From contig CP017039.1 in the NCBI GenBank assembly GCA_001717545.1, positions 62,001 to 126,000 on the forward strand: a stretch of 64,000 bases of DNA, in the 5' to 3' direction. Below, one piece after another: positions 8,943 through 17,259 of the stretch. The stretch comes from Anaerolineaceae bacterium oral taxon 439. Its GTDB lineage: Bacteria > Chloroflexota > Anaerolineae > Anaerolineales > Anaerolineaceae. Numbering within the stretch: position 1 is the first letter of the stretch; every line of letters begins with the position of its first letter. Under the pieces are notes generated by a model. The model was not told where the DNA came from. It was given only the letters and a program-made list of their open reading frames with translations, and searched no databases. The position numbers and the translations under genes were made by a program.

Positions 8943-10013
8943 ATGGATTATCAGGATTGTCTTAAGGTTCTTGCACATAAAATCAGAATTGAGCATCAGG
9001 ACGGATTAGAAATCAAAATTAAACCGGTCCCGGAATCTGACCGGCGCGGAATTCCTGACGAGCGCGAAGCTGCATGGATGCGCAAAACTCAGCATAGTCT
9101 CGGAAATCATTACCTGGTTCCGGATCCAACCCGGTTAACCCGCGAAGATATTCAAGGTTTACGCGATGCAATGGGCTGCAAAAATCAGGATCTAAGCAAA
9201 AATATAATTACCTCACATCGAGTTATATCGACCGAATACGGAAATATTCCGTTTTGGGTCTATACGCCTCTCGGCGCAAAGCAATCCCCGCTCGTCGTTT
9301 ATTTCCATGGAGGCGGTTTTTTTGGAGGAACGACACGCGTCGTTGAAAACGCATGTAAATTGCTTGCAGAACGATCTGAAGCTGTTGTTATTTCTGTGGA
9401 TTACGTCTTAGCGCCTGAATATCGATTTCCAAAAGGTTTGCTCCAGTGCTGGGAAACGGTCCAATGGGCGTATGCCAACGCTGTGGCGTTAAATATCGAC
9501 CCGACGAAAATCGCGGTATCCGGGGACTCCGCCGGGGGAAATCTTGCGGCGGCCTGCTGCCTTTTAGACAGAAAGAGAATGATAAAGCTGCAACTGCTGC
9601 TTTATCCCGCTGTAATTGCCGAATCCTTTACCGAATATGGATGGACGGAAGATGCGTATGAGATGAACGAAGACATTGAGATTCTCAAGTTCATGGTAGA
9701 TGATATAAAGAAATCTGCCGGCCTCCTTGAAAAGATTTATCCGAAGTATCCGACTGATTGCTATAATCAGCTTTATTCGCCATATCTGGCTTCGAACTAT
9801 GCGGATTTCCCTGAAACGTTTATCGCCGTTCCAGAGTACGATTTTCTTCGCCAACAAGCCGAAAAATTTTCGGTCCGCTTAGTCCAATCCGGCGTCCCGG
9901 TTCATTTTTACCGCTACAGCGGGATGGCGCATGCCTTTTTCGAGCATACAGGCGAATTTCCGCAGGCGGAGGACTGCACGAATGAAATGGCGAAGCTGAT
10001 TAAGGCAATGTGA
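8943..10013 (+). CDS. HSL-family alpha/beta hydrolase (esterase)
   Basis: The protein has 356 residues. The oxyanion-hole motif HGGGFFGG begins at His122 and the nucleophile elbow GDSAGGN places the catalytic Ser at 196. A later Asp (in PEYDFLRQ) and His (in GMAHAFFEH) complete the triad. These are the marks of the hormone-sensitive-lipase family (Abhydrolase_3). No signal peptide is seen, so it should act in the cytoplasm. It lies 19 bp after the sugar permease gene on the same strand. A role in removing acetyl or other ester groups from imported sugars is a reasonable guess. Confidence 0.88.
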   Translation: MDYQDCLKVLAHKIRIEHQDGLEIKIKPVPESDRRGIPDEREAAWMRKTQHSLGNHYLVPDPTRLTREDIQGLRDAMGCKNQDLSKNIITSHRVISTEYGNIPFWVYTPLGAKQSPLVVYFHGGGFFGGTTRVVENACKLLAERSEAVVISVDYVLAPEYRFPKGLLQCWETVQWAYANAVALNIDPTKIAVSGDSAGGNLAAACCLLDRKRMIKLQLLLYPAVIAESFTEYGWTEDAYEMNEDIEILKFMVDDIKKSAGLLEKIYPKYPTDCYNQLYSPYLASNYADFPETFIAVPEYDFLRQQAEKFSVRLVQSGVPVHFYRYSGMAHAFFEHTGEFPQAEDCTNEMAKLIKAM

Positions 10014-10018
10014 TCCAT

Positions 10019-10660
10019 TCATCCCCGCAGCCGGATCAACCCGCCGGACAGCCGCGTCGTCCGGTACCAGTTCATCAGGTCGAACCGCCGCGCAATCCCC
10101 TCGTCGCTCGCCGTCGCATACAACCCCTCGTCGCTGATTTCCGCGCTCACGATCGTAATCCAATGCCAGTTTTGCAGCGCGGTTTCTTTTCCCCGTGACA
10201 GCGCCAGGAAAGCGATCGGCTGATCCTCCGCGAGCGCGTCCCGAACAAACGCGCGCAGCTCCTCCGCCCGGTTCCGCTCGAAATAATCAATCCCATGAAC
10301 AGGGAACATCAGCGGCGTCATCAGGACTCCGATCGATTTCAGATACGCCTCCATCCCTTCGCGGTACAGCCCGAGACTATTCAGTCCCATCGGCCCCGGA
10401 AGCAGGTAGCGGAACAGGGTCTGCATATGACGGACGAAATCCGCTTTCCCAAACGTCGCCTCTCGATAGAGCGCGCCGTATTTCTCCGGCCGTGTCCGCG
10501 CCAGATACGCCGTAATCAGCGCACCGCTCGTCGGTCCGCAGCCTGATATCCGCGCGCGTTCCTCCGGATACCATTCCTGATCCGGGCCAAACGTCATTTT
10601 CCCATCTTCGGAAACAATATTGATCTTGTCAAGCTGTTGAAGGCTGTAAGTTTCCGTCAT
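10019..10660 (-). CDS. C39-like cysteine peptidase-fold protein
   Basis: The protein has 213 residues from the ATG at 10660, preceded by GAGGG at a good distance. The frame extends upstream to 10699 without a ribosome-binding site. The motif GCGPTSGALITAYL near residue 40 is the active-site Cys segment of papain-like C39/C39_2 proteins. HWITIV near residue 165 supplies the His, and an Asp follows in ATASDEG. There is no signal peptide, unlike most secreted members. Its substrate is unknown. It converges on the esterase gene with a five-base gap and seems to stand alone. Confidence 0.65.
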   Translation of the reverse strand: MTETYSLQQLDKINIVSEDGKMTFGPDQEWYPEERARISGCGPTSGALITAYLARTRPEKYGALYREATFGKADFVRHMQTLFRYLLPGPMGLNSLGLYREGMEAYLKSIGVLMTPLMFPVHGIDYFERNRAEELRAFVRDALAEDQPIAFLALSRGKETALQNWHWITIVSAEISDEGLYATASDEGIARRFDLMNWYRTTRLSGGLIRLRG

Positions 10661-10860
10661 CAATTCCCTCTGCTCAGGACAGCGAAAACCTGTCGTCATG
10701 CGTTAAACCAATCCGTCCGAATTTCGCGTTTTCTTTCAGATCGCCGAGCGCATATTCTACCTTACTTTTCGCCGAAACGAGGCAGATCCGATTAAAGCGT
10801 GCGCCAGAATCAAACGCCGGCTCACGACGAAAGCCGCGGATCGGCCCGGGCCGACGCTTC

Positions 10861-11835
10861 CTATTTGCACTTGACCTGATAAACGAGAATCTCCTCCGCG
10901 TAACGAATCGCGAGATACTTCGCGTCGTACGACCAAGCGCTTTGAAGAATACCGTCCCCTTCAATACCGAGCTGATATTGCTGCTTCGTTCGATCGTCGA
11001 GAATCCAGACCGCGTCGCGCTCGTCAATATAGAAAACCAGATTCTCCGACCTGGACCAGTTGCTGTAACTCATCTCTGGATAATAACGGACGTCAAGCGT
11101 TCGAACCAGCGGTTCAAAAACCCGCCCGGAATGCCCATGCTTCCGCGTCTCTTCCTCAAATACCAGCGCGCCGGTATCGCTATTAATCCGGTACACCTTT
11201 TCGCAATCGATTCCGCAGCTGGTCGATACGCGGACCTGATTTTCCGACGTCCAGCCGATAACCGATTTCTGACTGCTGTAATCGTCGGTCGACGCCGAAT
11301 TTCCCGGGAAAAGATCGCTCGTCAGCTGCAGCCCCGAGCCGACGCTCGCGACGTAAACCGTGTACAGCTTATCCGACGGACGGAAAACGACGAACGCAAC
11401 CCTCGAACCGTTCGGCGAAAAAGCGAAATCGCCGAAAACCTTGAGCCCGTTCGTAAATACCACGCTCAGGTCGTCGGGGTCCTCCGCAATCGTCAGCACC
11501 GCCGCATCGCCCGAGAACCATGCCCAATAGCGGTTTTCCGGCGTAACGTACGCGAGACGGTGCTGGCCCTCGGCCCATTGAAAAATTCCGCCGTCATCCG
11601 CGTCGTCGAACGTCGTTATCGACGGCGCGGCGTAAATAACGCAGCCCTGCTCCCCAACAACATCGTTCCCCTTGAGATCCAGCGTCGGCTGAACCGAGGT
11701 CGGCGTCACCAGCGCGGTCAGCGTTGCCGATTGCGGATCGACCGGCATCATTTCCGTCACCACGCTGCACCCAGACAAAGCAAGCAGCGCCAGCCCAACT
11801 CCAAAAACCCGAACAGCGAAGACCTTCCCGCTCAT
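10861..11835 (-). CDS. Lipoprotein with beta-propeller-like repeats
   Basis: The protein has 324 residues. The lipobox L-S-G-C puts the lipid-bearing Cys at 23, followed by a Thr/Ser/Pro-rich linker to about residue 55. The remainder contains repeated segments of the type FAFSPNGSRVAFVVF, SQKSVIGWTSENQVRV and SAWSYDAKYLAIRYAEE, resembling TolB/WD40-like blades. It should be anchored outside the membrane and bind protein or polymer, but I cannot name a function. It overlaps nothing and ends 4 bp from the metallophosphoesterase, so it may be the last gene of the run from 15557 downward. Confidence 0.75.
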   Translation of the reverse strand: MSGKVFAVRVFGVGLALLALSGCSVVTEMMPVDPQSATLTALVTPTSVQPTLDLKGNDVVGEQGCVIYAAPSITTFDDADDGGIFQWAEGQHRLAYVTPENRYWAWFSGDAAVLTIAEDPDDLSVVFTNGLKVFGDFAFSPNGSRVAFVVFRPSDKLYTVYVASVGSGLQLTSDLFPGNSASTDDYSSQKSVIGWTSENQVRVSTSCGIDCEKVYRINSDTGALVFEEETRKHGHSGRVFEPLVRTLDVRYYPEMSYSNWSRSENLVFYIDERDAVWILDDRTKQQYQLGIEGDGILQSAWSYDAKYLAIRYAEEILVYQVKCK

Positions 11836-11838
11836 TTT

Positions 11839-12501
11839 TCAACGCCTTTCGTTTCGCTTCGGCTCGAAAGCTTCAATAATCTGGTACCCGTAGCAGTTGA
11901 TAATCCGCGTCCGATAGTAAACCGTCTCGCGGACCGCGTCCTGCCGATACAGGTGGATATGCCCATGCAGGTGAAACTGCGGACGGAACGTTTTCAGGAA
12001 CCAACGGAACGCCTTAAAGCCGATATGCGGCGGATCGTCCGCGTCATGAATCTGGTATGGCGGCGAATGCGTCGCGAAGATATCTAAAAAACGACCGTAC
12101 AGCGCATAGTTCAGCATCAGCCGCGGAACGCAACGTAAGCACATCGACCACATCATTTCCTGCGTATACTGCGCCGGGCCGTAATTATAGCGGATACTGC
12201 CTTCCATTCCCAAAAACAGCAGGCTGTCTTCAAAACGCCTGAAACGCTGATGTAAATTATTTCCGCAGTCCCAATCCGCCGGTCCCCTCCCGTAACTCGC
12301 TTCCTGCCGTTTCGAATCGGCGTGATGGTTCCCCAGGACGTAATACAGCGGGACGTTCAGCGCGCTGGAAATATAATCCAGATAATACATCGGCAGATCG
12401 CCCAAGCTGAGAACCAGATCGATTCCCTGATGCCGATCCCGGATGGACGCGTTATACAGCTGCCCAAGCTCTACGTCTGAAATCGCCAGGATCCGCGCCA
12501 T
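11839..12501 (-). CDS. Metallophosphoesterase (calcineurin-like)
   Basis: The protein has 220 residues from the ATG at 12501, which begins MARILAISD, the usual first beta-strand. The longer frame to 12540 would overlap acpS. Metal-site motifs are ISDVELG, SLGDLP, LGNHHAD, THSPPY and GHIHLY. The first motif has Glu where most relatives have the His of D-x-H, so metal binding at site 1 may differ. The family hydrolyses phosphodiesters or phosphomonoesters; the substrate is unknown. It follows acpS by 7 bp. Confidence 0.85.
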   Translation of the reverse strand: MARILAISDVELGQLYNASIRDRHQGIDLVLSLGDLPMYYLDYISSALNVPLYYVLGNHHADSKRQEASYGRGPADWDCGNNLHQRFRRFEDSLLFLGMEGSIRYNYGPAQYTQEMMWSMCLRCVPRLMLNYALYGRFLDIFATHSPPYQIHDADDPPHIGFKAFRWFLKTFRPQFHLHGHIHLYRQDAVRETVYYRTRIINCYGYQIIEAFEPKRNERR

Positions 12502-12508
12502 TTCCGGT

Positions 12509-12886
12509 TTATCCCTTTTCCACGCCGGCCGCCGCGACAACCGCAGCCGCGTACAGCTTCGTATGCGTCAGGCTGACCGACCAGTCGCTCAGGCCCAGCG
12601 CCGCCGCCTTCGCCGCCGCTTCTCCGGAGAGGATCAGGACCGGCGCCCCATTCTCCGCGGCATCGATTTCAATCTCCTTCCAGCCAATCTCGCCGATTCC
12701 CGTCCCCAGCGCTTTCGAAACCGCTTCCTTCGCGGCGAAACGCGCCGCGTACCGTTCCATTCGCCCGGCGCAGATTTCCCGCTCCCGTTCGGTATAAACC
12801 CGCGCGAAAAAGCGCTCGCGAATCGACGGGTTCAGCGTTTCCAGCCGCCGAATTTCGATCAGGTCGATACCGGTCCGAATGGCCAT
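12509..12886 (-). CDS. acpS: Holo-[acyl-carrier-protein] synthase
   Basis: The protein has 125 residues, the usual length. It transfers the 4'-phosphopantetheine arm from CoA to a Ser of acyl carrier protein, essential for fatty-acid synthesis. It shows the family motifs GIDLIEI at residues 6-12, the Mg-binding RFAAKEAVSKALGTG near 49-63, and WSVSLTHTKLYAAA near 102. It lies 5 bp after the inactive M16 peptidase gene and just before the metallophosphoesterase, in a tight minus-strand run. Confidence 0.95.
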   Translation of the reverse strand: MAIRTGIDLIEIRRLETLNPSIRERFFARVYTEREREICAGRMERYAARFAAKEAVSKALGTGIGEIGWKEIEIDAAENGAPVLILSGEAAAKAAALGLSDWSVSLTHTKLYAAAVVAAAGVEKG

Positions 12887-12891
12887 GCGGA

Positions 12892-14172
12892 TCAGGCTCC
12901 CCGTTCCAGCGTTCCAGCGCTCGCGATCACCGCCCGGTCCAGCTCCATGTACCGGCGCGACGCATCGAGGATTTCCTCCGCGCCGATCCCCGCAAGCTTG
13001 CTGCCGATTTCGCGATAATAATCGAGCCCCAGCCCGCAGCGTTCTATCCTGAGCAAAGCGCTGCTGATCCCGCGGTTTGATTCGAGAACCAACGGTAAAA
13101 CGCCGTTCTGAAACGACTTGACATCGGCGAGCTCTTCCGCGCTGACCGGCTCGGCCAGGTAACGGCGCGCTTCCGAAAGCGTCAGCGCCAACGCCTTCTC
13201 AAAGTTATCCGGATTCACGCCCGCCTGAATAAGCCATGTCCCGCCCAACGGGAGCGGATTCAGCGCGGAAGAAATCGAATAAGCGAGCCCGTTCTGATCG
13301 CGAACGACGTTCCCGATCCTGCCCATCATACCGAACTGCCCCAGGACGCAGTTCCCTAGGAGCAAAGCGTTATAGTCCGGATCGAGAATCGCCGGCGCGG
13401 CGAATCCGACCACGTAATTCAGCTGGCTCATGCCCGGAATTTCATAATGCTCCCTTGCGGCGGACGGCGCGCCCGCGACCGGGTCGGTCCGTTCCGAAAG
13501 CGTCGGCGCCGCGTTCCACGAACCAAACGCCGCCGCGACCGACTCCAGGACGCGCTCGGTTGGGATCCCGCCGCTGAACGCCAGGATCGTTCCGGCGGTT
13601 CGAAGGGCCGAACGGAACTGCGTTTCGACGTCGCCGCGCGTCAGCCCCGCCAGCGTCCGGACCGTCCCCATCCCATCGACGGCGTACGGATGATCTCCGT
13701 AATAGAGCTTCCGGAAAAGCAGCGAAGCCATTTCCCCGGTATCATGCGCGCGGTACCGGAGCGCCGCGGTCATCTGGTCGCGGTTCTGCTGGAATTTCGC
13801 CTCCGGGAAGGTTGGGTCCTGAACGATTTCCGCCGCAAGGCTCAGGACCGGATCAAAATCCTCCGCGATGCAGCTGATCCGCATCGATAACCCGTGCATC
13901 CCGCTCGAAAAAGTTATCGACGCGCCGATCGTCTCGAGAAACGAGCTGATCGCCTGGTCATCCCGCGTACCGGTTCCGGAGGTCAGCAGCGACGCCATCA
14001 GGCCGCTGAGCCCTTCCTTTCCCTGCGGGTTCGTCATATCCCCGCCAGGAATAAACGCGCTGATCGCCGCCGTCCGGCTCGATTCGTTTTCCCGAGCCAG
14101 GAGAATCATGCCGTTCGCGAGTTCCTTCCGAAGAATATCGTCCGCTCCCGGCGTTCCGGTTCGCTTCGTCAT
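12892..14172 (-). CDS. M16-family peptidase homologue lacking the zinc motif (beta subunit)
   Basis: This 426-residue protein has the two-lobed M16 fold: an N-terminal domain with NGMILLARENESSRTAAIS and a C-terminal domain with IPGMSQLNYVVGFAAP. The inverted zinc motif HxxEH is absent; the region reads GLSGLMASLL. It should pair with the catalytic subunit encoded immediately upstream, with which it overlaps by four bases (ATGA). Such pairs act like the mitochondrial processing peptidase or bacterial two-subunit M16B enzymes on unfolded peptides. No signal peptide is visible. Confidence 0.9.
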   Translation of the reverse strand: MTKRTGTPGADDILRKELANGMILLARENESSRTAAISAFIPGGDMTNPQGKEGLSGLMASLLTSGTGTRDDQAISSFLETIGASITFSSGMHGLSMRISCIAEDFDPVLSLAAEIVQDPTFPEAKFQQNRDQMTAALRYRAHDTGEMASLLFRKLYYGDHPYAVDGMGTVRTLAGLTRGDVETQFRSALRTAGTILAFSGGIPTERVLESVAAAFGSWNAAPTLSERTDPVAGAPSAAREHYEIPGMSQLNYVVGFAAPAILDPDYNALLLGNCVLGQFGMMGRIGNVVRDQNGLAYSISSALNPLPLGGTWLIQAGVNPDNFEKALALTLSEARRYLAEPVSAEELADVKSFQNGVLPLVLESNRGISSALLRIERCGLGLDYYREIGSKLAGIGAEEILDASRRYMELDRAVIASAGTLERGA

Positions 14173-15557
14173 TGCGCGCCTCCAATTTTCGTATTTTTTT
14201 CCTCTCCGCCGCCGTCCTGATCCGGCTCTGCCTCTTCAGCGCCGGGCTCACCGCTGAACTCCGGGCCGGGAAAACCGGCGTCCTCCGGATCGTATAATCC
14301 GACGACACGGTTATCCGTCCGAAGACGGCGCTTCGCGTAATCGATAACGTCGGACGCGGTCACCGCTGCGACGCGGTCAACATAGGAATCAAACCAGGAA
14401 CCGTCCGCGAACATCTCCGAATACCCCAGCCAGAACGCAATATTTGTAATATCCTCGCTGCCAAAAATAAACATCGCGCGCGCCTGCCTCGCGGCCTTCG
14501 CGACTTCTTCCGCGCTGATTTCGCCGCGGTGGATCCGTTCAATTTCGCGGTCGACGGCCGCGACCGCTTCTTCGGGGGCCACGCCGCTGTTCAGGACCAG
14601 CGTAATCGAATACAGGCCGGGATCGATCGAAGCCGAAAAATCGCCCGCGATTCCGACCGCGAGCCCTGTTTCGACCAGCGCGCGGTAAAGCCGGCTCATG
14701 CGGTTGCCGGTCCCGCCCCCGCCGAACTGATTCAGGCTCGCCGGGCCGGCGAGAATCGACGTCAGGACCGCCAGGACGAAAAACGCGTCGTCCCGCGCCG
14801 ACGGCGCCCGCCAGGACAGCTGAACGTACGCCAGCTGGCCCGGACCGCTGACCTCGACCGACCGCGCCTCAGGGATTTCTCCTTCCCCGATCACGGCGCA
14901 GGGATCCGTTTCCACGCGCGGAATCGGTCCGAATCGCGCCCGGATCTTTTCGAGCGTTTCGTCCGCGTCAAAATTCCCAGCCATCGTCAGAACCGCGTTG
15001 TTCGGCGCGTAATGATTCCGGTAATACCGGTAAAGATCGTCGCGCCCCATCACGTTCAGGTCCGCCGTCTCGCCGATGATCTCGTTTCGGTACGGATGAA
15101 CGTCGAACGCAGCCCGCTTGACCGCGTCGTCCAGCTTAAACATCGGATCGTTTTCAAGCCCTTCCCGCTCCGATAAAATAACCGTGCGTTCCGAATCGAC
15201 TTCCTCAGGCAGGAATAAACTCCCGACCATCCGGTCCGCTTCCAGGTCCAGGACCAGATCGATTTCACCGTCTGGAACCGTTTCATAATACGTCGTCCAA
15301 TCCTCCGCCGTCATCGCGTTCCAAACCCCGCCGACGCGGCTGACCGCGCGGTCAGCCTCTCCCGGACCGTATTTCGCGGTACCTTTAAATTGCATGTGTT
15401 CAACCCAATGCGAAACGCCGGTAGCCCCTGCCGTTTCGTTTCGGGACCCGACACGGTACCAGACCCAGAGACTGACGATCGGGGCAGAATGAACCTCGCG
15501 TAAAACGACGGTTAACCCATTCTCTAACGTCGTGCGAATCGTTTTATTTTTTCGCAT
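14169..15557 (-). CDS. M16-family zinc peptidase (catalytic subunit)
   Basis: The protein has 462 residues from the ATG at 15557, chosen for the GAGG eight bases upstream. An ATG at 15590 is in frame but has no ribosome-binding site. The zinc site is intact: HWVEH near residue 52 (HxxEH) and the distal Glu in SEREGLENDP about 75 residues later. N-terminal motif NGLTVVLREVHSAPIVS is typical. It degrades or processes peptides together with the zinc-less homologue downstream. The C-terminal ~25 residues are acidic and Gly-rich. Confidence 0.92.
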   Translation of the reverse strand: MRKNKTIRTTLENGLTVVLREVHSAPIVSLWVWYRVGSRNETAGATGVSHWVEHMQFKGTAKYGPGEADRAVSRVGGVWNAMTAEDWTTYYETVPDGEIDLVLDLEADRMVGSLFLPEEVDSERTVILSEREGLENDPMFKLDDAVKRAAFDVHPYRNEIIGETADLNVMGRDDLYRYYRNHYAPNNAVLTMAGNFDADETLEKIRARFGPIPRVETDPCAVIGEGEIPEARSVEVSGPGQLAYVQLSWRAPSARDDAFFVLAVLTSILAGPASLNQFGGGGTGNRMSRLYRALVETGLAVGIAGDFSASIDPGLYSITLVLNSGVAPEEAVAAVDREIERIHRGEISAEEVAKAARQARAMFIFGSEDITNIAFWLGYSEMFADGSWFDSYVDRVAAVTASDVIDYAKRRLRTDNRVVGLYDPEDAGFPGPEFSGEPGAEEAEPDQDGGGEEKNTKIGGAQ

Positions 15558-15717
15558 GCGCGTGACCTCGCTTCTGAAAAATTGACCCATACTTTAACTT
15601 GTCTAATTATAAGCAGGAATTCCCTTCGCGCAGCCCCATTCCGGAACTTTTTCGCCTTTTCAAGCGTATAATGAATAAATCAAATTCAGTACAAACCGTT
15701 GACAGGAGTCTGATCTC

Positions 15718-16752
15718 ATGAAACTTAAATACGCGCTTCTCCTTTTCCTCAGCGTCCTCCTTTTGACCGCCTGCGGCGGAAAAAGCGCTCCGGAACCGAC
15801 AATTTCGGCGGAGCAGATTCAAAAATGGGCGGCCGAAACCGTCGACGCAATCGTCGCGCAAGACAAGCCGGCAACAACCCAGATCGCCGTCCTCCCACAG
15901 GCGACCCCGACCAGCCAGATCATCGCAGTCCCGCCGACGATCCCCGCGCTTCCAACCGCGATCCCGACCCTCCCCGTCGCGGCCCAGCCCAGCGGCGGTT
16001 CCTACGCCCCCCCAGCGCAGACCGCCTGCGACCGGTTCGCGTTCGTATCCGACGTTTCGATTCCCGATAAGACCGCGATGCAGCCGAACCAGACTTTCCA
16101 GAAAATCTGGCGGATCCAGAACAGCGGCAGCTGCACCTGGACAACCGCGTACCAGTTCGTATTCTACAGCGGTGAGCAGATGGGCGCGCCGGCCGCAGTG
16201 CAAATTCCGTCGACGGTCGGCCCGGGTCAGACCGTCGACGTCGCCGTCGACATGCGCGCGCCCAACGCCAACGGCGAATTCCAGGGGAACTGGCTGATGC
16301 GCAACGCGTCGGGGGCCCTCTTCGGAACCAGCGCGCAGACGACCCCGATCTGGGTCAAAATCGTCGTCAGCGGCGCGACTGGAAACGCCGTACCGGCCGG
16401 CTCCGTTTCCTCCGGCGGCGGTACCTGCACGGTGCAGAGTATTTCGCCGAACGGTTCGGAAGTCTTCGGACCGAACGCCCCGATGACGTTTTCCGTAACT
16501 GTCCGGAACGACAGCGCCGTAGCCTGGGACACGGCGAATTATGACCTTGCGCTGATCGAAGGCAACAACATGCTCCGGAACCCGGCGCTCACGGCGCAGG
16601 ACATCCCGACAACGATCGCCCCGGGGCAGACGCTCACCATCTCGTTCGAAGGGATCACGCCGAATACCGGCGGACTTTTCACGATGACCTGGGGAATCGT
16701 CCAGAATAACGTGATCAACTGCCAATTCACTTTCCGCGTCAACGTTCGTTAA
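15718..16752 (+). CDS. Lipoprotein with NBR1-type Ig-like domain
   Basis: The protein has 344 residues. The lipobox L-T-A-C gives Cys19. A Pro/Thr/Ala-rich linker runs to about residue 105. Residues ~110-217 match the NBR1-like Ig domain often repeated in Anaerolineae surface proteins: FQKIWRIQNSGSCTWTT, GPGQTVDVAVDMRAP and GNWLMRNASG. A second Ig-like domain spans ~235-344. It is expected to be anchored on the outer face of the membrane and to mediate binding. The ribosome-binding site AGGAG precedes the ATG, and a strong terminator follows. The gene is monocistronic. Confidence 0.88.
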   Translation: MKLKYALLLFLSVLLLTACGGKSAPEPTISAEQIQKWAAETVDAIVAQDKPATTQIAVLPQATPTSQIIAVPPTIPALPTAIPTLPVAAQPSGGSYAPPAQTACDRFAFVSDVSIPDKTAMQPNQTFQKIWRIQNSGSCTWTTAYQFVFYSGEQMGAPAAVQIPSTVGPGQTVDVAVDMRAPNANGEFQGNWLMRNASGALFGTSAQTTPIWVKIVVSGATGNAVPAGSVSSGGGTCTVQSISPNGSEVFGPNAPMTFSVTVRNDSAVAWDTANYDLALIEGNNMLRNPALTAQDIPTTIAPGQTLTISFEGITPNTGGLFTMTWGIVQNNVINCQFTFRVNVR

Positions 16753-16769
16753 AACGCGGGGTTTATATA

Positions 16770-16804
16770 GGGGAAGGACGGCCTGGCAAGCTCCGTCCTT
16801 CCCC
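16770..16804 (+). terminator. Terminator-like hairpin after the NBR1-type lipoprotein
   Basis: A perfect 12-bp stem, GGGGAAGGACGG (16770-16781) with CCGTCCTTCCCC (16793-16804), encloses an 11-nt loop. It starts 18 bp after the stop codon. No long T-run follows. Its right arm lies inside the left copy of the 83-bp direct repeat. Confidence 0.7.
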
Positions 16805-16873
16805 GCACATCCGCTACAGCAGGACCTCAGCCCAATCCGTCCCTGTAATCAGGTTCGGGAAAATTTTCCGGGC
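16791..16873. repeat. 83-bp direct repeat, left copy (fragment of the MBL-fold gene 3' end)
   Basis: This segment equals 17981-18063 at 82 of 83 positions; the only difference is 16795 (G) versus 17985 (A). The right copy contains the last 60 bp and the stop codon of the MBL-fold gene. The left copy is an orphan fragment of that gene and is continuous with the terminator arm of the lipoprotein gene. This suggests it marks the original junction. Confidence 0.95.
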
Positions 16874-16953
16874 GTTGCCCCTTTTTCATTTATGCCTTTA
16901 AGAGACGGCAACAGTCGATAAAGCGGCGTTGCCCTTTACCGGTGACGCGCACG

Positions 16954-17005
16954 GTTTGGGTCAGGTAAGACGCCTATTGATTTTTCAGCACCCAAACGAT
17001 AAAAT
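16954..17005 (+). promoter_or_regulatory. Promoter of the cassette with overlapping inverted repeat
   Basis: The -35 TTGATT (16977-16982) and -10 TAAAAT (17000-17005) are separated by 17 bp. A perfect 8-bp inverted repeat, GTTTGGGT (16954-16961) and ACCCAAAC (16990-16997), places one arm upstream of the -35 and the other inside the spacer, as expected of a repressor operator. The ATG follows at 17034 after AAGGTGA. Confidence 0.5.
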
Positions 17006-17033
17006 AAAGGCAGCTGGAAATAAAAGGTGAGCT

Positions 17034-17258
17034 ATGAATATTAAAATCAGTCGTGAAAATTATTTACTTGAAGGATTCGACAGAATACTCTCGCCGACAG
17101 GTAAACTTTACAGGAGATATCAGGGGAGATTTACCCGGAAACCTGAGATTCGGCTCAAAACGTTCGCAGACGACGCGGCGAAATTAAGAAATGACTGGGG
17201 AAACGTGGGATTCGATTTAATCAGGGCCGCAGAAAAATCCAAGGCTGGAGTTAAATAA
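17034..17258 (+). CDS. Small basic protein of unknown function (cassette gene 1)
   Basis: This 74-residue, Lys/Arg-rich protein has no signal peptide or membrane segment. A central stretch (SPTGKLYRRYQGRFTRKPEI) and a C-terminal helix-like part (AAKLRNDWGNVGFDLIRAAE) are visible. I do not recognise the family. A ribosome-binding site (AAGGTGA) lies 5 nt upstream. One base separates its stop from the next gene, so the two are probably made together. Possibilities include a small antitoxin or regulator paired with the membrane protein, but the sequence does not prove this. Confidence 0.65.
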   Translation: MNIKISRENYLLEGFDRILSPTGKLYRRYQGRFTRKPEIRLKTFADDAAKLRNDWGNVGFDLIRAAEKSKAGVK

Positions 17259-17259
17259 A

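Noticed and set aside
10661-10860. Minus-strand frame tail between the peptidase-like gene and the lipoprotein gene
   Set aside because: It opens inside the lipoprotein gene in another frame and shows no recognisable domain. It could be a gene remnant, but nothing supports that firmly.
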